Shown one piece after another: positions 1-8,616 of a stretch of DNA of 64,000 bases. The translations under genes and the position numbers were made by a program. Position 1 is the stretch's first letter; every line of letters begins with the position of its first letter. The stretch is taken from NCBI GenBank assembly GCA_031292565.1, contig JARLGW010000001.1, positions 248,001 to 312,000 of the forward strand. The letters run 5' to 3'. Under the pieces are notes generated by a model. That model had not been told where the DNA came from and did not search any database. It saw only the letters and a list, made by a program, of their open reading frames with translations. Source of the stretch: Paludibacteraceae bacterium (GTDB lineage Bacteria > Bacteroidota > Bacteroidia > Bacteroidales > Paludibacteraceae).

Positions 1-127
1 CTGGCTTAAAACCATCTCTCACATCGGGTAATGCTCTTGAAACTATCACAGACATCGAATAATCGATGTAAGCTGACTTCATTTCTTCTTCAATGTTAAT
101 CTTAATAATTCTGTCTTGTTCTATCAT
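1..127 (-). CDS. gyrA: DNA gyrase subunit A, N-terminal fragment
   Basis: Only the first 42 codons are inside the window; the gene continues beyond the left edge. Reading the minus strand from ATG at 127-125 gives [20 protein letters not shown] followed by [19 protein letters not shown]. This is the highly conserved start of the type IIA topoisomerase A subunit, which breaks and rejoins DNA in the GyrA2B2 supercoiling complex. The catalytic tyrosine and the quinolone region lie outside. ParC/GrlA starts similarly, but the [14 protein letters not shown] lead is typical of Bacteroidota GyrA. It is read away from ispE and separated from it by the ispE terminator. Confidence 0.88.
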   Translation of the reverse strand, partial: MIEQDRIIKINIEEEMKSAYIDYSMSVIVSRALPDVRDGFKP

Positions 128-224
128 TTTTATAGTAATTTATTCAAATGCCCCCTTGTTAAAAATCACGCTAAAATAGTATAAATTATCCGATTATGAA
201 AGCTAACGGCCAAAATATTATCAA

Positions 225-257
225 CAAAAAAGCCTTTTCAACAGGCGAAAAGGCTTT
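225..257 (-). terminator. Rho-independent terminator after ispE
   Basis: An 11-bp perfect stem (229-239 with 247-257, AAAGCCTTTTC/GAAAAGGCTTT) with a 7-nt loop. On the minus strand it is followed by a T run (TTTTTTG), and it lies about 30 bp after the ispE stop codon. Confidence 0.85.
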
Positions 258-288
258 CCGTATTTTATTTATATTCAGCACATTAAAA

Positions 289-1104
289 TCAATCTAAACC
301 TCCCTCCCATACAAAACAACCTGAAAAACATGATTTTAAATCTTGTGGCTCATTAAAAATGCCAAAAACGGAAGAACCTGAACCCGACATCGAGGCATAA
401 ATGGCTCCCGATTGGTATAATTTATCCTTTATCAGGGCAATAGCCGGAAACTGCTGAAACACACTATGTTCAAAGTCGTTCTGCATTACATCTTTCCACT
501 CCTCCACGGGCATGGATGCAATAGATTTCAACCCAATACTGGGATGCCCGGTTTTACACCCGGCATAAGCATCCTTGGTTGAAACGTAAATATTAGGTTT
601 TACCAGCACTAGATACTTGCCTTTTAACGATATATTTATCTCTTCCAATACTTCACCCCGACCCGATGCAAATACGGGCTTATCGCGGATAAAAAACGGG
701 CAATCAGACCCTAATCGGGTAGCATACGCTTCCAGTTGCAAATAGCTCAGTTGCAACTTAAATGAATTATTAAGCACAATCAGCATAAAGGCAGCATCAG
801 CCGAACCGCCACCCAACCCCGCTCCAAAAGGAATATTCTTTTGTAAATAAATAGAAAGAGACGGCAATGAAAAATCTTTTTTCAGCAAATTATACGCTTT
901 CATCACCAGGTTGGAATTAATATCGCCATCCACCTGTATGCCCGAAATATGCATATCCATTTGTACCTGAGGGCTTTCTACAAACTCCAAGGCATCCTTT
1001 ATACCTATGGGGTAAAAAATAGTTTCAATATCGTGATACCCGTCGGGTCTCTTCCCTACAATATTTAACCCTAGGTTTATTTTAGCATTTGGAAATGAAA
1101 GCAT
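289..1104 (-). CDS. ispE: 4-diphosphocytidyl-2-C-methyl-D-erythritol kinase
   Basis: A 271-residue GHMP-superfamily kinase that phosphorylates CDP-methylerythritol at the 2-hydroxyl in the cytosolic MEP isoprenoid pathway. The N-terminus has the family signature AKINLGLNIVGKRPDGYHDI (about residues 7-26). The ATP-binding glycine-rich loop PFGAGLGGGSADAA is at about residues 92-105, and a C-terminal GHMP motif SGSGSSVFG is at about 240-248. Length matches the family. It is a single-gene unit between the gyrA start and a long upstream gap shared with dnaB. A TAATTTTG sequence (minus strand, 1156-1149) resembles a Bacteroidota -7 element, but I see no clear -33 box. Confidence 0.95.
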   Translation of the reverse strand: MLSFPNAKINLGLNIVGKRPDGYHDIETIFYPIGIKDALEFVESPQVQMDMHISGIQVDGDINSNLVMKAYNLLKKDFSLPSLSIYLQKNIPFGAGLGGGSADAAFMLIVLNNSFKLQLSYLQLEAYATRLGSDCPFFIRDKPVFASGRGEVLEEINISLKGKYLVLVKPNIYVSTKDAYAGCKTGHPSIGLKSIASMPVEEWKDVMQNDFEHSVFQQFPAIALIKDKLYQSGAIYASMSGSGSSVFGIFNEPQDLKSCFSGCFVWEGGLD

Positions 1105-1289
1105 CTTTTTAACTAATTGATAATTTATAATTCATAATTAAAGAGGTTCAAAATTAACTTTTTTGGATAAGGTTTTCTTACTACGGTAAAGAAAAAATAA
1201 AAAGTTATCAACATATTTTGTTCATAACCCTGTTCATAAGCTTGTAATAACCATTTCCATTTTTACTGTTTCTCTTAAATTTGGTTTGT

Positions 1290-1297
1290 TACCTTTG
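1290..1297 (+). promoter_or_regulatory. -7 element of dnaB promoter
   Basis: TACCTTTG fits the Bacteroidota sigma-ABfr -7 consensus TAnnTTTG and lies 25 bp before the ATG at 1322. The -33 box is not clear. Because the element lies downstream of the upstream TTG at 1286, it argues for the ATG at 1322 as the true start of dnaB. Confidence 0.5.
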
Positions 1298-1321
1298 ATA
1301 GTTTCGGAAATAAAATTATAT

Positions 1322-2854
1322 ATGGAAACTCAACGACAGACTAACAGAACAAAGAATACTGCAAACACGCCCATTATCAGTGAGTTTGGAAAACTACCAC
1401 CTCAAGCCACCGAAATAGAAGAAGCCGTGATTGGTGCATTAATGCTCGAAAAAGACGCGTATGGCATTATAAGTGATTTACTGCGGCCTGAAAGTTTCTA
1501 CAAACCGGAACATACCAAAATATACAAAGCGATTACTGACCTAGCTTATAAGCAGGAACCGGTAGATATGCATACCGTGACGGAACAACTACGCCGCAAT
1601 GGAGATCTAGAGAGTGTGGGCGGCCCCTACTACATCACCTTGCTCACTGCAAAAGTAGCATCCTCCGCACACATTGAGTACCATGCACGCATTATCGCGC
1701 AAAAATACCTGGCACGGGAGCTGATACGCCTATCGTCGGATGTGCAAACAAAGGCTTTTGACGACAAAACCGACGTGGACGAACTGATGCAGGAGGCCGA
1801 GGGGAAACTCTTTGAAATAAGCCAACGCAACCTAAAAAAAGATGTACAGCAAATAAACCCCGTGATAGAGGAAGCCATCAAACGTATTCAAGCGGCTTAC
1901 AACCGAACCGATGGGTTGAGCGGAATACAAACCGGCTTTCACGATCTGGATAAAATCACTTCCGGCTGGCAAAAATCGGACTTGGTTATTATTGCAGCCC
2001 GTCCGGCCATGGGTAAAACAGCCTTTGTGCTTTCTATGGCAAAAAATATGGCAGTGGATTATAACAGCCCCGTAGCCGTGTTCTCGTTGGAAATGTCCAA
2101 CGTACAGCTAGTAAACCGTTTGATTATGAACGTGTGCGAATTGGAAGGTGAAAAAATTAAGAACGGAAAACTGGAGCCTTACGAATGGCAACAGTTGGAT
2201 AGCAAAATACGCAACCTGCAGGATGCACCCCTATACATAGACGATACACCCAGCCTCTCGGTTTTTGAATTACGTACCAAAGCCCGCCGATTGGTGCGTG
2301 AGCATAACGTGAAAACAATTATTATTGACTACTTGCAGTTGATGAATGCTAGCGGGATGGCCTTTGGTAGCCGTGAGCAGGAAGTAAGTATGATATCACG
2401 TTCGTTAAAAGGGTTGGCTAAAGAGTTGGATATTCCTATTATAGCCCTGTCGCAGTTAAATCGTAGCGTGGAAAGCCGTACCGGGACGGGCTCGGATGCC
2501 AAACGGCCACAGTTGTCCGACTTGCGTGAATCGGGAGCCATTGAGCAGGACGCGGATATGGTTTGCTTTATACACCGCCCGGAATACTACAAAATCACGG
2601 AGGATGCTGATGGAAACGACCTGAGGGGCATTGGCGAAATTATTATTGCCAAGCACCGTAATGGTGCCGTGGGCGATGTACGCTTACGCTTTAGAGGGGC
2701 TTATGCTAAGTTTGAAAACCTGGTGGAACAGCCGGATAACATAACGATGAGTTCTAGAATCAATAGTGAAAGCAGCTTTAACAACAACTATGCTCCTTCA
2801 TCTCAATCATCCGGCATGCCTACCGCTCCGGTAGATGATAGTATGCCGTTTTAA
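1322..2854 (+). CDS. dnaB: Replicative DNA helicase DnaB
   Basis: A 510-residue hexameric ATP-dependent 5'-3' helicase of the replication fork. The N-terminal DnaB domain (PPQATEIEEAVIGALMLE, about 25-42) binds primase. The C-terminal RecA-like domain has Walker A ARPAMGKTAF (about 228-237), Walker B TIIIDYLQLM and the DLRESGAIEQDADMV motif with SQLNRSVE before it. No intein interrupts the P-loop. The reading frame is open from TTG 1286, but ATG 1322 is preferred because a -7 promoter element lies between the two. The Ser/Asn-rich C-terminal tail ending in DDSMPF resembles single-stranded-DNA-binding protein tails. Confidence 0.97.
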   Translation: METQRQTNRTKNTANTPIISEFGKLPPQATEIEEAVIGALMLEKDAYGIISDLLRPESFYKPEHTKIYKAITDLAYKQEPVDMHTVTEQLRRNGDLESVGGPYYITLLTAKVASSAHIEYHARIIAQKYLARELIRLSSDVQTKAFDDKTDVDELMQEAEGKLFEISQRNLKKDVQQINPVIEEAIKRIQAAYNRTDGLSGIQTGFHDLDKITSGWQKSDLVIIAARPAMGKTAFVLSMAKNMAVDYNSPVAVFSLEMSNVQLVNRLIMNVCELEGEKIKNGKLEPYEWQQLDSKIRNLQDAPLYIDDTPSLSVFELRTKARRLVREHNVKTIIIDYLQLMNASGMAFGSREQEVSMISRSLKGLAKELDIPIIALSQLNRSVESRTGTGSDAKRPQLSDLRESGAIEQDADMVCFIHRPEYYKITEDADGNDLRGIGEIIIAKHRNGAVGDVRLRFRGAYAKFENLVEQPDNITMSSRINSESSFNNNYAPSSQSSGMPTAPVDDSMPF

Positions 2855-2947
2855 GATTTGAAGAACAAAGAGCAAAGACTAGAGGAAGAAAGATTAAACG
2901 CAAAGACACTAGAACACGAAGATAAAAGACAGACATTTCTCTTCGAA

Positions 2948-2980
2948 AGACATTCCATATCTTCAAGATATGGAATGTCT
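2948..2980. repeat. 33-bp palindromic hairpin repeat, copy R1
   Basis: Perfect 16-bp arms AGACATTCCATATCTT and AAGATATGGAATGTCT around one C. Member of a dispersed family in this window (others at 4100, 4155, 23891, 28987 and 29044). It lies between dnaB and the next terminator. The arms lack a flanking T run, so it is not a standard terminator. Confidence 0.8.
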
Positions 2981-3004
2981 GAATAGAAATATCTGAATAC
3001 AAAA

Positions 3005-3035
3005 AAAGCCTTCCCGAAAAAATCGAGAAGGCTTT
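3005..3035. terminator. Terminator between dnaB and type IX cargo gene
   Basis: Stem AAAGCCTTC (3005-3013) with GAAGGCTTT (3027-3035). On the minus strand the stem is followed by seven T, so it is a strong terminator for the gene ending at 3082. It may also stop dnaB transcription on the plus strand, where the tail is weaker. Confidence 0.8.
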
Positions 3036-3081
3036 ATATTTTACATTCCCCTTAAGAAAAGAGGAGTGAACGAGAGGCTAA

Positions 3082-3888
3082 TTATTTGATAAATTTCAAA
3101 GTACCTTTAGCTGTTTTAGCTACATAAACTCCTTGAGGTAATGCGCTTACATTGATAGAAGTTTTGTTTGAAGTAAGAGCTTTAACACCAGTTACAGAAT
3201 AAACGTCTACTGAAAGTGCAGTTGGGTTAACCAAAGCATCTCCGGTTTTCTTCAAGATGTCTGAAGAGATAGCATCCTTGATACCTAACGTTACACCATC
3301 AATATCAATACCATATAACAAAATAGTATTAGTATATCCAGTAATGACAACTGTTCCTGCTGCATATGTTCCCGCTGCTAATGGAGTAGATGCTGAAACA
3401 TATTCATATTTAGTAGTATATGATGCTGGAGCAGAAGTAAGAACTACAGTACCATTAACAGAAACAGTTATACCTCTAGTGGTAGTACCATTAGGAGCGT
3501 AATGTACAGTAAGATTTCCACCTGTAGTAGTAAACGCACCTAAAGTAAAAGTTGATTTATTTGGTATTGTAAAACGACTGTACAATTGCACAGAATCAGC
3601 AGATGTTGTCCCTGCATTTCCATAAATATGAAAAGCTGAATTTGTTGTTTTGTAATTGTAAGAAGGAGCTGAAGTGGATGTTGTAACATAAGTAAGAGTT
3701 CCTGATCCTCCAGTAGCTGTACTAACAAAAGTAGCTGAATTTCCACTTGTCAGAGTAACATCTGCGGTAACAGCTGTTCCATTCTCAGTAACAGAATTTG
3801 GCGCAAAAAATGTATACGTTGGAGATGTGAGCGCACCAGCACTCAAAGAAGCAGCCACCAAAGCCACTGCTAAAAAAAGTTTTTTCAT
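3082..3888 (-). CDS. Secreted protein with type IX sorting (Por) tail
   Basis: A 268-residue exported protein. It has an N-terminal signal peptide (MKKLFLAVALVAASLSAGAL, cleavage near residue 20) and a Thr/Ser-rich beta-type middle without recognisable catalytic motifs. The C-terminal type A sorting domain (about 200-268) contains LSVDVYSVTGVKAL, INVSALPQGVYVAKT and ends GTLKFIK. In the family such tails direct export through the type IX secretion system and attachment to the surface. The function of the middle domain (about residues 22-195) is not recognised; it could be a carbohydrate-binding or structural surface domain. It has its own promoter and terminator and is monocistronic. Confidence 0.8.
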   Translation of the reverse strand: MKKLFLAVALVAASLSAGALTSPTYTFFAPNSVTENGTAVTADVTLTSGNSATFVSTATGGSGTLTYVTTSTSAPSYNYKTTNSAFHIYGNAGTTSADSVQLYSRFTIPNKSTFTLGAFTTTGGNLTVHYAPNGTTTRGITVSVNGTVVLTSAPASYTTKYEYVSASTPLAAGTYAAGTVVITGYTNTILLYGIDIDGVTLGIKDAISSDILKKTGDALVNPTALSVDVYSVTGVKALTSNKTSINVSALPQGVYVAKTAKGTLKFIK

Positions 3889-3953
3889 AATAATTAAAAT
3901 TTAAAATGGTTTATGATTAAATAAAATTTTTCTTTCTTAAACAAAAGTGGAAG

Positions 3954-3985
3954 CAAATGTAATCGGTTTGTATTTATTTGCCAAA
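3954..3985 (-). promoter_or_regulatory. Bacteroidota-type promoter of the cargo gene at 3888
   Basis: On the minus strand: TTTG (3985-3982), 20-bp spacer, TACATTTG (3961-3954). This matches TTTG-N19..21-TAnnTTTG and predicts a start near 3947 and a leader of about 60 nt. Confidence 0.7.
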
Positions 3986-4099
3986 TATTTATTTATTTAT
4001 TTTTCAACAAGATACTATTTTTTTAACAAAAACCCGATTATACATTATTATAACTTAAAAAAAATGATTTTATTGTATTAGAATGTGTGGAAAATTTCG

Positions 4100-4140
4100 C
4101 GGCAGACATTCCATATCTTCAATATATGGAATGTCTGCCG
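4100..4140. repeat. Palindromic hairpin repeat, copy R2
   Basis: 17-bp arms CGGCAGACATTCCATAT (4100-4116) and ATATGGAATGTCTGCCG (4124-4140) around a 7-nt centre. Its core is the same as R1 (ACATTCCATATCTTCAA) apart from a G-to-T change in the inner right arm. The outer arm CGGC is specific to this copy and is matched by GCCG. Confidence 0.8.
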
Positions 4141-4154
4141 CCATCCTCTCAAAT

Positions 4155-4187
4155 AGACCTTCCAAGTTTTTGAAACTTGGAAGGTCT
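4155..4187. repeat. Palindromic hairpin repeat, copy R3
   Basis: Perfect 15-bp arms AGACCTTCCAAGTTT and AAACTTGGAAGGTCT around TTG, total 33 bp. It lies 14 bp after R2. The right arm supplies the TTG (4177-4179) that serves as -33 box for the methyltransferase promoter. Confidence 0.8.
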
Positions 4188-4207
4188 GCAAAAAACCATT
4201 ACTTTTG
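4177..4207 (+). promoter_or_regulatory. Promoter of rlmD, -33 box inside repeat R3
   Basis: TTG (4177-4179), 20-bp spacer, TACTTTTG (4200-4207). The predicted start near 4213 leaves a leader of under 20 nt to the ATG at 4231. This also rules out the upstream in-frame TTG at 4177 as a translation start. Confidence 0.65.
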
Positions 4208-4230
4208 CAAGCTTAAAAATCAAACTTATC

Positions 4231-5655
4231 ATGGCTCGCAATTGTAAACCTCTACCCGTACTGGAACAAATAACCATAACCGATATAGCCGCCGAGGGCA
4301 AAGCTATTGCTAAAGTGGATAATAAAGTAATATTTATCCCGTTCGTGGTGCCCGGCGATGTGGTGGATTTGCAGGTTACCCGCAAAAAAAGTAGTTTTAT
4401 GGAAGCTAGAGCCATACACTTCCACAGTTATTCTACGGTAAGGGAAACTCCTTTTTGCGAGCATTTTGGCACTTGCGGCGGGTGCAAATGGCAGATGCTG
4501 CCTTACACGGAACAACTCCGCTATAAACAACAACAGGTGACTGACAACCTTACTCGCATCGGGAAAATTGAATTGCCGGCCATCTCTCCTATTTTGGGCT
4601 CTACTAACACCACGTTCTACCGCAATAAGTTGGAATTTACTTTTTCCAACAAAAAATGGTTGTCGTTTGAGGACATGAAGGAAAATGCAGAGCAACAGAA
4701 CATGAACGGGCTTGGTTTTCACATTCCCGGCCTGTTTGATAAGGTGTTGGACATTCATAAATGCTGGCTGCAGGACGATATATCCAACCAGATACGCAAT
4801 GCAGTTAGAACGTATGCCCTTGATAATCAGCTTACCTTCTTTGATTTGCGAAGACAGGAAGGTTTCTTGCGAAACCTCATCATTCGCACTTCTACCACAG
4901 GTGAAATCATGTTGATTGTTGTGTTCTTTTACAGCGATGAAATCAGTCAAAATGGATTATTACAATATATTGCCGATTCTTTTCCATCCATAACGTCACT
5001 ACTATATATTATTAACGGTAAGGCTAACGATACGATTACTGACAGAGAGATGTTTGTGTATAAAGGCAATGACCATATTTTTGAAGAAATGGAAGGCTTG
5101 AAGTTTAAAATCGGCCCGAAATCGTTTTACCAAACTAACTCTAATCAGGCTTACGAACTGTATAAGATTGCCCGAAATTTCGCACAGCTTACCGGCAACG
5201 AATTGGTTTACGATTTATATACCGGAACGGGTACTATTGCCAACTTTGTAGCCCGGAGTTGCAAACAGGTAGTGGGTATTGAATATGTGCCTGAAGCCAT
5301 TGAGGATGCAAAGGTTAACGCCGAAATAAACGGAATAACCAACACGCTGTTCTATGCCGGGGATATGAAGGATATTTTGAACACCGAATTTATTGACAAA
5401 CATGGCAAACCGGATGTTATCATTACCGACCCTCCCCGCGCAGGCATGCACGATGACGTGATAAAAGCCATTTTGTTTGCTTCGCCCACGCGAATTGTAT
5501 ATGTAAGTTGTAACCCGGCTACGCAAGCCAGGGATTTATCGCTGATGGATGCACAATACAAGGTAACGGCAGTGCAGCCGGTGGATATGTTCCCACACAC
5601 GCATCACGTGGAAAACGTGGTATTGCTGGAAAAACGGGAAACAATTATTGATTAG
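4231..5655 (+). CDS. rlmD: 23S rRNA (uracil-5-)-methyltransferase, RlmD/RumA family
   Basis: 474 residues. SAM-dependent methylation of a 23S rRNA uridine at C5 (U1939-type in the E. coli enzyme; in this phylum the exact position is not known to me). Domains: TRAM RNA-binding domain (about 8-66), Fe-S cysteine motif CEHFGTCGGCKW (about 77-88), then a Rossmann methyltransferase domain with VYDLYTGTGTIANF, DPPRAG and the catalytic cysteine in YVSCNPATQ. ATG 4231 is chosen because the promoter at 4177-4207 lies downstream of the other possible start. The 3' end overlaps coaE on the other strand by 11 bp. Confidence 0.9.
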   Translation: MARNCKPLPVLEQITITDIAAEGKAIAKVDNKVIFIPFVVPGDVVDLQVTRKKSSFMEARAIHFHSYSTVRETPFCEHFGTCGGCKWQMLPYTEQLRYKQQQVTDNLTRIGKIELPAISPILGSTNTTFYRNKLEFTFSNKKWLSFEDMKENAEQQNMNGLGFHIPGLFDKVLDIHKCWLQDDISNQIRNAVRTYALDNQLTFFDLRRQEGFLRNLIIRTSTTGEIMLIVVFFYSDEISQNGLLQYIADSFPSITSLLYIINGKANDTITDREMFVYKGNDHIFEEMEGLKFKIGPKSFYQTNSNQAYELYKIARNFAQLTGNELVYDLYTGTGTIANFVARSCKQVVGIEYVPEAIEDAKVNAEINGITNTLFYAGDMKDILNTEFIDKHGKPDVIITDPPRAGMHDDVIKAILFASPTRIVYVSCNPATQARDLSLMDAQYKVTAVQPVDMFPHTHHVENVVLLEKRETIID

Positions 5656-6244
5656 AGGAAACGGAAGAAACTACGGATTGTAGCATTTCTTCTACTTGTG
5701 GAATAACGGGGGTTACATAATCGTTACTGATAACATAATCGGCTTTGGCAAGGCGTTGTGGTTCCGGTAATTGATTTTTCATTCTGGCTTTTACCGCTTC
5801 AGCCCCCACTCCTTCCCGGCTCATCACACGCTGTATTCTAACATCTTCGGGAGCGGTTACTACCACAATTTTATCTACTTGACTTTCAAGCGCACATTCC
5901 AACAAAATAGCGGACTCAACAAATACAAGTTTGCTTTGGTTACACGCTGCCCAAGCTAAAAATGCTTCTATAACTTGAGGATGAATAATGCTGTTAGCTA
6001 GTTGCAGCTTGCGCGGGTCGTTAAAAATTATTGTTGCAAATGCTGCTTTATTTAATTGCCCCGTATTATCATATATTTCCTTACCAAAAGCAACGGTGAG
6101 CTTTTGCTTCAACGGTTCATACTCGTTACACAAGCGTTTTGATTCCGTATCAGCATCAAAAACCGGGTAGCCCATGCCCTTGAGCAACGAACTGATTATT
6201 GTTTTGCCCGACCCTATACCACCTGTAATACCAATTTTAATCAT
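5645..6244 (-). CDS. coaE: Dephospho-CoA kinase
   Basis: 199 residues. Catalyses the last step of coenzyme A synthesis, phosphorylating the ribose 3'-hydroxyl of dephospho-CoA. The protein starts MIKIGITGGIGSGKT with the P-loop at residues 8-15, followed by VFDADTESKRL (substrate-binding DAD) and the HP of IIHPQV. The ATG at 6244 sits inside the stop region of the upstream ybbR-like gene (8-bp overlap), suggesting translational coupling. An upstream in-frame extension would lack family similarity. Last gene of the nusB-yajC-ybbR-coaE operon, convergent with rlmD. Confidence 0.95.
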   Translation of the reverse strand: MIKIGITGGIGSGKTIISSLLKGMGYPVFDADTESKRLCNEYEPLKQKLTVAFGKEIYDNTGQLNKAAFATIIFNDPRKLQLANSIIHPQVIEAFLAWAACNQSKLVFVESAILLECALESQVDKIVVVTAPEDVRIQRVMSREGVGAEAVKARMKNQLPEPQRLAKADYVISNDYVTPVIPQVEEMLQSVVSSVSSNQ

Positions 6245-7235
6245 GGTTTCTACCGTTTTTCTCTTCCATAATATACTCCACGGCATCAGGCGACACGCGT
6301 ATATTTGAAATATAGGGTACCAAGGGTTGTACACTAACCTTTTGTTTTCCTTTTTTGTTTTTTATGATGGCGTTGTATTCCAAATAAACCTGAATGTTAT
6401 CAGCATTTACTTCCTGAAAATGGCTCAACCCAACTAAAAAGGTAACATTAACCGTGGCTGGAAACGTTCGCAATTGAATATTACGTGGAAAATTTTGTTC
6501 ATCAACAGGTACGGCAATGGTTTTCTCGGTAAATAATTCTACCGGGATTAAAACATCAACCTGCCGAGGAAGTGCTATAATATTGTTTTTTAAATCTATA
6601 TCCACTCTCAAATTCTTGGTTGCATTCAAATCCATTAATTCAACGGGCTTTGTATAGGCGGCTTTCATGGTATCAAGCACCGATTTTGACCCGTATACTT
6701 TAACTTGTTTTGGCTTTATTTGAATCTCTCCACTCAAGGTATATTGCTGGTATAAATTTATATTGCCAACAAACTTAACGGGCAAAACTTTCTGAGACAG
6801 CCTATCATAAGCAACCAAAATATAACGTGGGGAGAAATTAATGATAGTGGCCGTTTGGCCTATTTGGGATAAGATGCTTTTTCGTAAATCTTTGTAGGTT
6901 AAATAAAATGGCTTTTCATCGCTATTAAAGCGATTTTTCATATCAATATCAACAACCTTATTTGAATGATAATAATCATTTAGCAACAGGTTGAAACCAA
7001 TATCTTTCACTCTTAGATGAAGAGTTTTAGGCAATGATTGTGTTAAAACGTAATTTGGTGGAAAATTTTTATAATGGATGGAAAATATCAAATCATCCTC
7101 ATGTGGTTTGCTCAATGTATATAGAAACCAAAGAAAAGTTGATATTACAAAAAAAACAAAAAAGATTAAAACTTCCTTTGGTAAGGAGGTTCTAATCTTT
7201 TTATACTTTGATATGGTTTGCCGAAACTTTAGCAT
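6237..7235 (-). CDS. YbbR-like (CdaR-related) domain protein
   Basis: 332 residues. One N-terminal membrane segment (about 23-41, EVLIFFVFFVISTFLWFLYT) is followed by an extracytoplasmic region with YbbR-like repeats, for example LPVKFVGNINLYQQYTLSG and KTIAVPVDEQNFPRN. In Firmicutes the YbbR protein CdaR regulates the diadenylate cyclase CdaA. No cyclase gene is adjacent here, so that role is not supported by context. The position between yajC and coaE is one I associate with Bacteroidales genomes. It overlaps the coaE start by 8 bp. Function uncertain; fold assignment fairly good. Confidence 0.75.
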   Translation of the reverse strand: MLKFRQTISKYKKIRTSLPKEVLIFFVFFVISTFLWFLYTLSKPHEDDLIFSIHYKNFPPNYVLTQSLPKTLHLRVKDIGFNLLLNDYYHSNKVVDIDMKNRFNSDEKPFYLTYKDLRKSILSQIGQTATIINFSPRYILVAYDRLSQKVLPVKFVGNINLYQQYTLSGEIQIKPKQVKVYGSKSVLDTMKAAYTKPVELMDLNATKNLRVDIDLKNNIIALPRQVDVLIPVELFTEKTIAVPVDEQNFPRNIQLRTFPATVNVTFLVGLSHFQEVNADNIQVYLEYNAIIKNKKGKQKVSVQPLVPYISNIRVSPDAVEYIMEEKNGRNHD

Positions 7236-7250
7236 GGCAATTACCTTTAT

Positions 7251-7565
7251 TTATTTTGAGCCTTGAGCGTCGACAGGAGATGCAAATACTGCATTTTTTT
7301 CAACCTTAATACGGATGTTTTCTGCTATTTCAACTATCAAATATTTGTCTTTTACTTCTTTTACTTTACCATAGATGCCGCCTGTGGTAATAACTTCGGT
7401 TCCTGATTGGATAGATTCTTGAAATTTCTTAACTTCTTTCTGACGTTTTTGTTGTGGTCTGATCATGAAGAAGTAGAATACTACAACCATTAATACGATA
7501 AGTACGATATTTCCAATACCACCACCAGCAACACCGCCAGCTTGTAATAAAATGCTTAAATTCAT
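7251..7565 (-). CDS. yajC: Preprotein translocase subunit YajC
   Basis: 104 residues with one transmembrane helix (about 18-36, IGNIVLIVLMVVVFYFFMI). It is followed by the family hallmark MIRPQQKRQKE and a cytoplasmic KOW-like domain containing GTEVITTGGIYGKV. YajC is an accessory of SecDF-YidC at the Sec translocon. The length agrees with the family. It lies between nusB (40-bp gap) and the ybbR-like gene (15-bp gap), a conserved operon in Bacteroidota. Confidence 0.95.
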   Translation of the reverse strand: MNLSILLQAGGVAGGGIGNIVLIVLMVVVFYFFMIRPQQKRQKEVKKFQESIQSGTEVITTGGIYGKVKEVKDKYLIVEIAENIRIKVEKNAVFASPVDAQGSK

Positions 7566-7605
7566 GTTGATTCTGTTTTTATAATTTTAGGACAAATTTA
7601 AAAAA

Positions 7606-8556
7606 TTATTTTTGATTCAAAGAGAATATCTTTGCTTTGACTAATTTATTCTCATTTTTTAACTGGGTTACAATATTGTCTAGCACGCCATTAATAAAAT
7701 TGCTACTTCTATCGGTGCTATATGTTTTTGAAATTTCGATATATTCATTCAATGTTACATTTACCGGAATGGTTGGAAAATTCTGTATTTCAGCTAAAGC
7801 TAATTGCATGATGACCACATCCATAAAGGCAATACGATCTATCTCCCAATTCTTTGTATGTTCGTCAATCAAAGCCTTGTATTCCACTCCATTTAAAATG
7901 GCTGACCTAAATAATTTAGAGGCAAACATTCTATCTTCATCATCTTTAAACATTGGTAGCAAAGGTTTTGTTCTGCCATCTTCAAAATCAAATTTCTTGA
8001 TGGTTTTCAAAATAAAACTTACCACTATTTCCAAATCATCATTCCAATAGATGGATTGCTCTTCCAGTGAAGTCAACAATTCTTCATTTGACAATATGCA
8101 CCGTTTGAATATTTTACGCCACAAATCTCTATCTTCTTCAAATGACGAGGTGGACGAATTCATATATTCGATATAAAAATCGCTACTAACAATGGTTTCG
8201 TATAGGTTTTTAATGGTGGTAGGATAATTTACCCACGAAAGCTTATGCTCTTTTATGTATTTTACAAAAGCTTCGTTTTCGGAAAACAAAGCGGCAAAAG
8301 AGTTATCTACAAATTTTGAGTTGGGGTTAAGTTCTTCCGGTGTCGGACAAAGCTTGTTTTTAGCCGAATCCAAGCGTTTTTTACCATAAAAGGTAATGTC
8401 AGGAATAAGGAGCAATAGAAAGTGGTATAAATTATAAGTTTGATCCAAACTATAGAATAATTCTTTTTCAGCCACATCAAGTGATTTTGATTGATTCTTC
8501 ATGTAAGCATACAAAAGCTGAACAATCTTTATACGCAGCAAAATTCTATTTATCAT
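7606..8556 (-). CDS. nusB: Transcription antitermination factor NusB with N-terminal extension
   Basis: 316 residues, about twice the E. coli length. The C-terminal half (about 165-305) is the NusB helical RNA-binding domain, with DRIAFMDVVIMQLALAE, VNVTLNEYIEISKTYS and FINGVLDNIV. The N-terminal half begins MINRILLRIKIVQLLYAYM like the first NusB helix but then diverges; this extended form is characteristic of Bacteroidota. NusB with NusE/S10 binds boxA and supports rRNA antitermination. First gene of the operon ending with coaE. Confidence 0.9.
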   Translation of the reverse strand: MINRILLRIKIVQLLYAYMKNQSKSLDVAEKELFYSLDQTYNLYHFLLLLIPDITFYGKKRLDSAKNKLCPTPEELNPNSKFVDNSFAALFSENEAFVKYIKEHKLSWVNYPTTIKNLYETIVSSDFYIEYMNSSTSSFEEDRDLWRKIFKRCILSNEELLTSLEEQSIYWNDDLEIVVSFILKTIKKFDFEDGRTKPLLPMFKDDEDRMFASKLFRSAILNGVEYKALIDEHTKNWEIDRIAFMDVVIMQLALAEIQNFPTIPVNVTLNEYIEISKTYSTDRSSNFINGVLDNIVTQLKNENKLVKAKIFSLNQK

Positions 8557-8586
8557 TTTTTCAGGGAGCTTCGTTGTATTTGGCTA

Positions 8587-8616
8587 CAAAAATATATGTT
8601 TATTTCTCCATATCAA
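8587..8616 (-). promoter_or_regulatory. Promoter of the nusB operon
   Basis: On the minus strand: TTG (8616-8614), 19-bp spacer, TATTTTTG (8594-8587), matching the Bacteroidota consensus. The predicted start is about 25 nt before the nusB ATG. Confidence 0.6.

Noticed and set aside
1286-1321. Upstream TTG start for dnaB
   Set aside because: The -7 promoter element TACCTTTG at 1290-1297 lies after this codon, and family similarity begins after the ATG at 1322.
4252-4950. 232-codon minus-strand frame opposite rlmD
   Set aside because: Shadow frame; rlmD has clear Fe-S and methyltransferase motifs over the same region.
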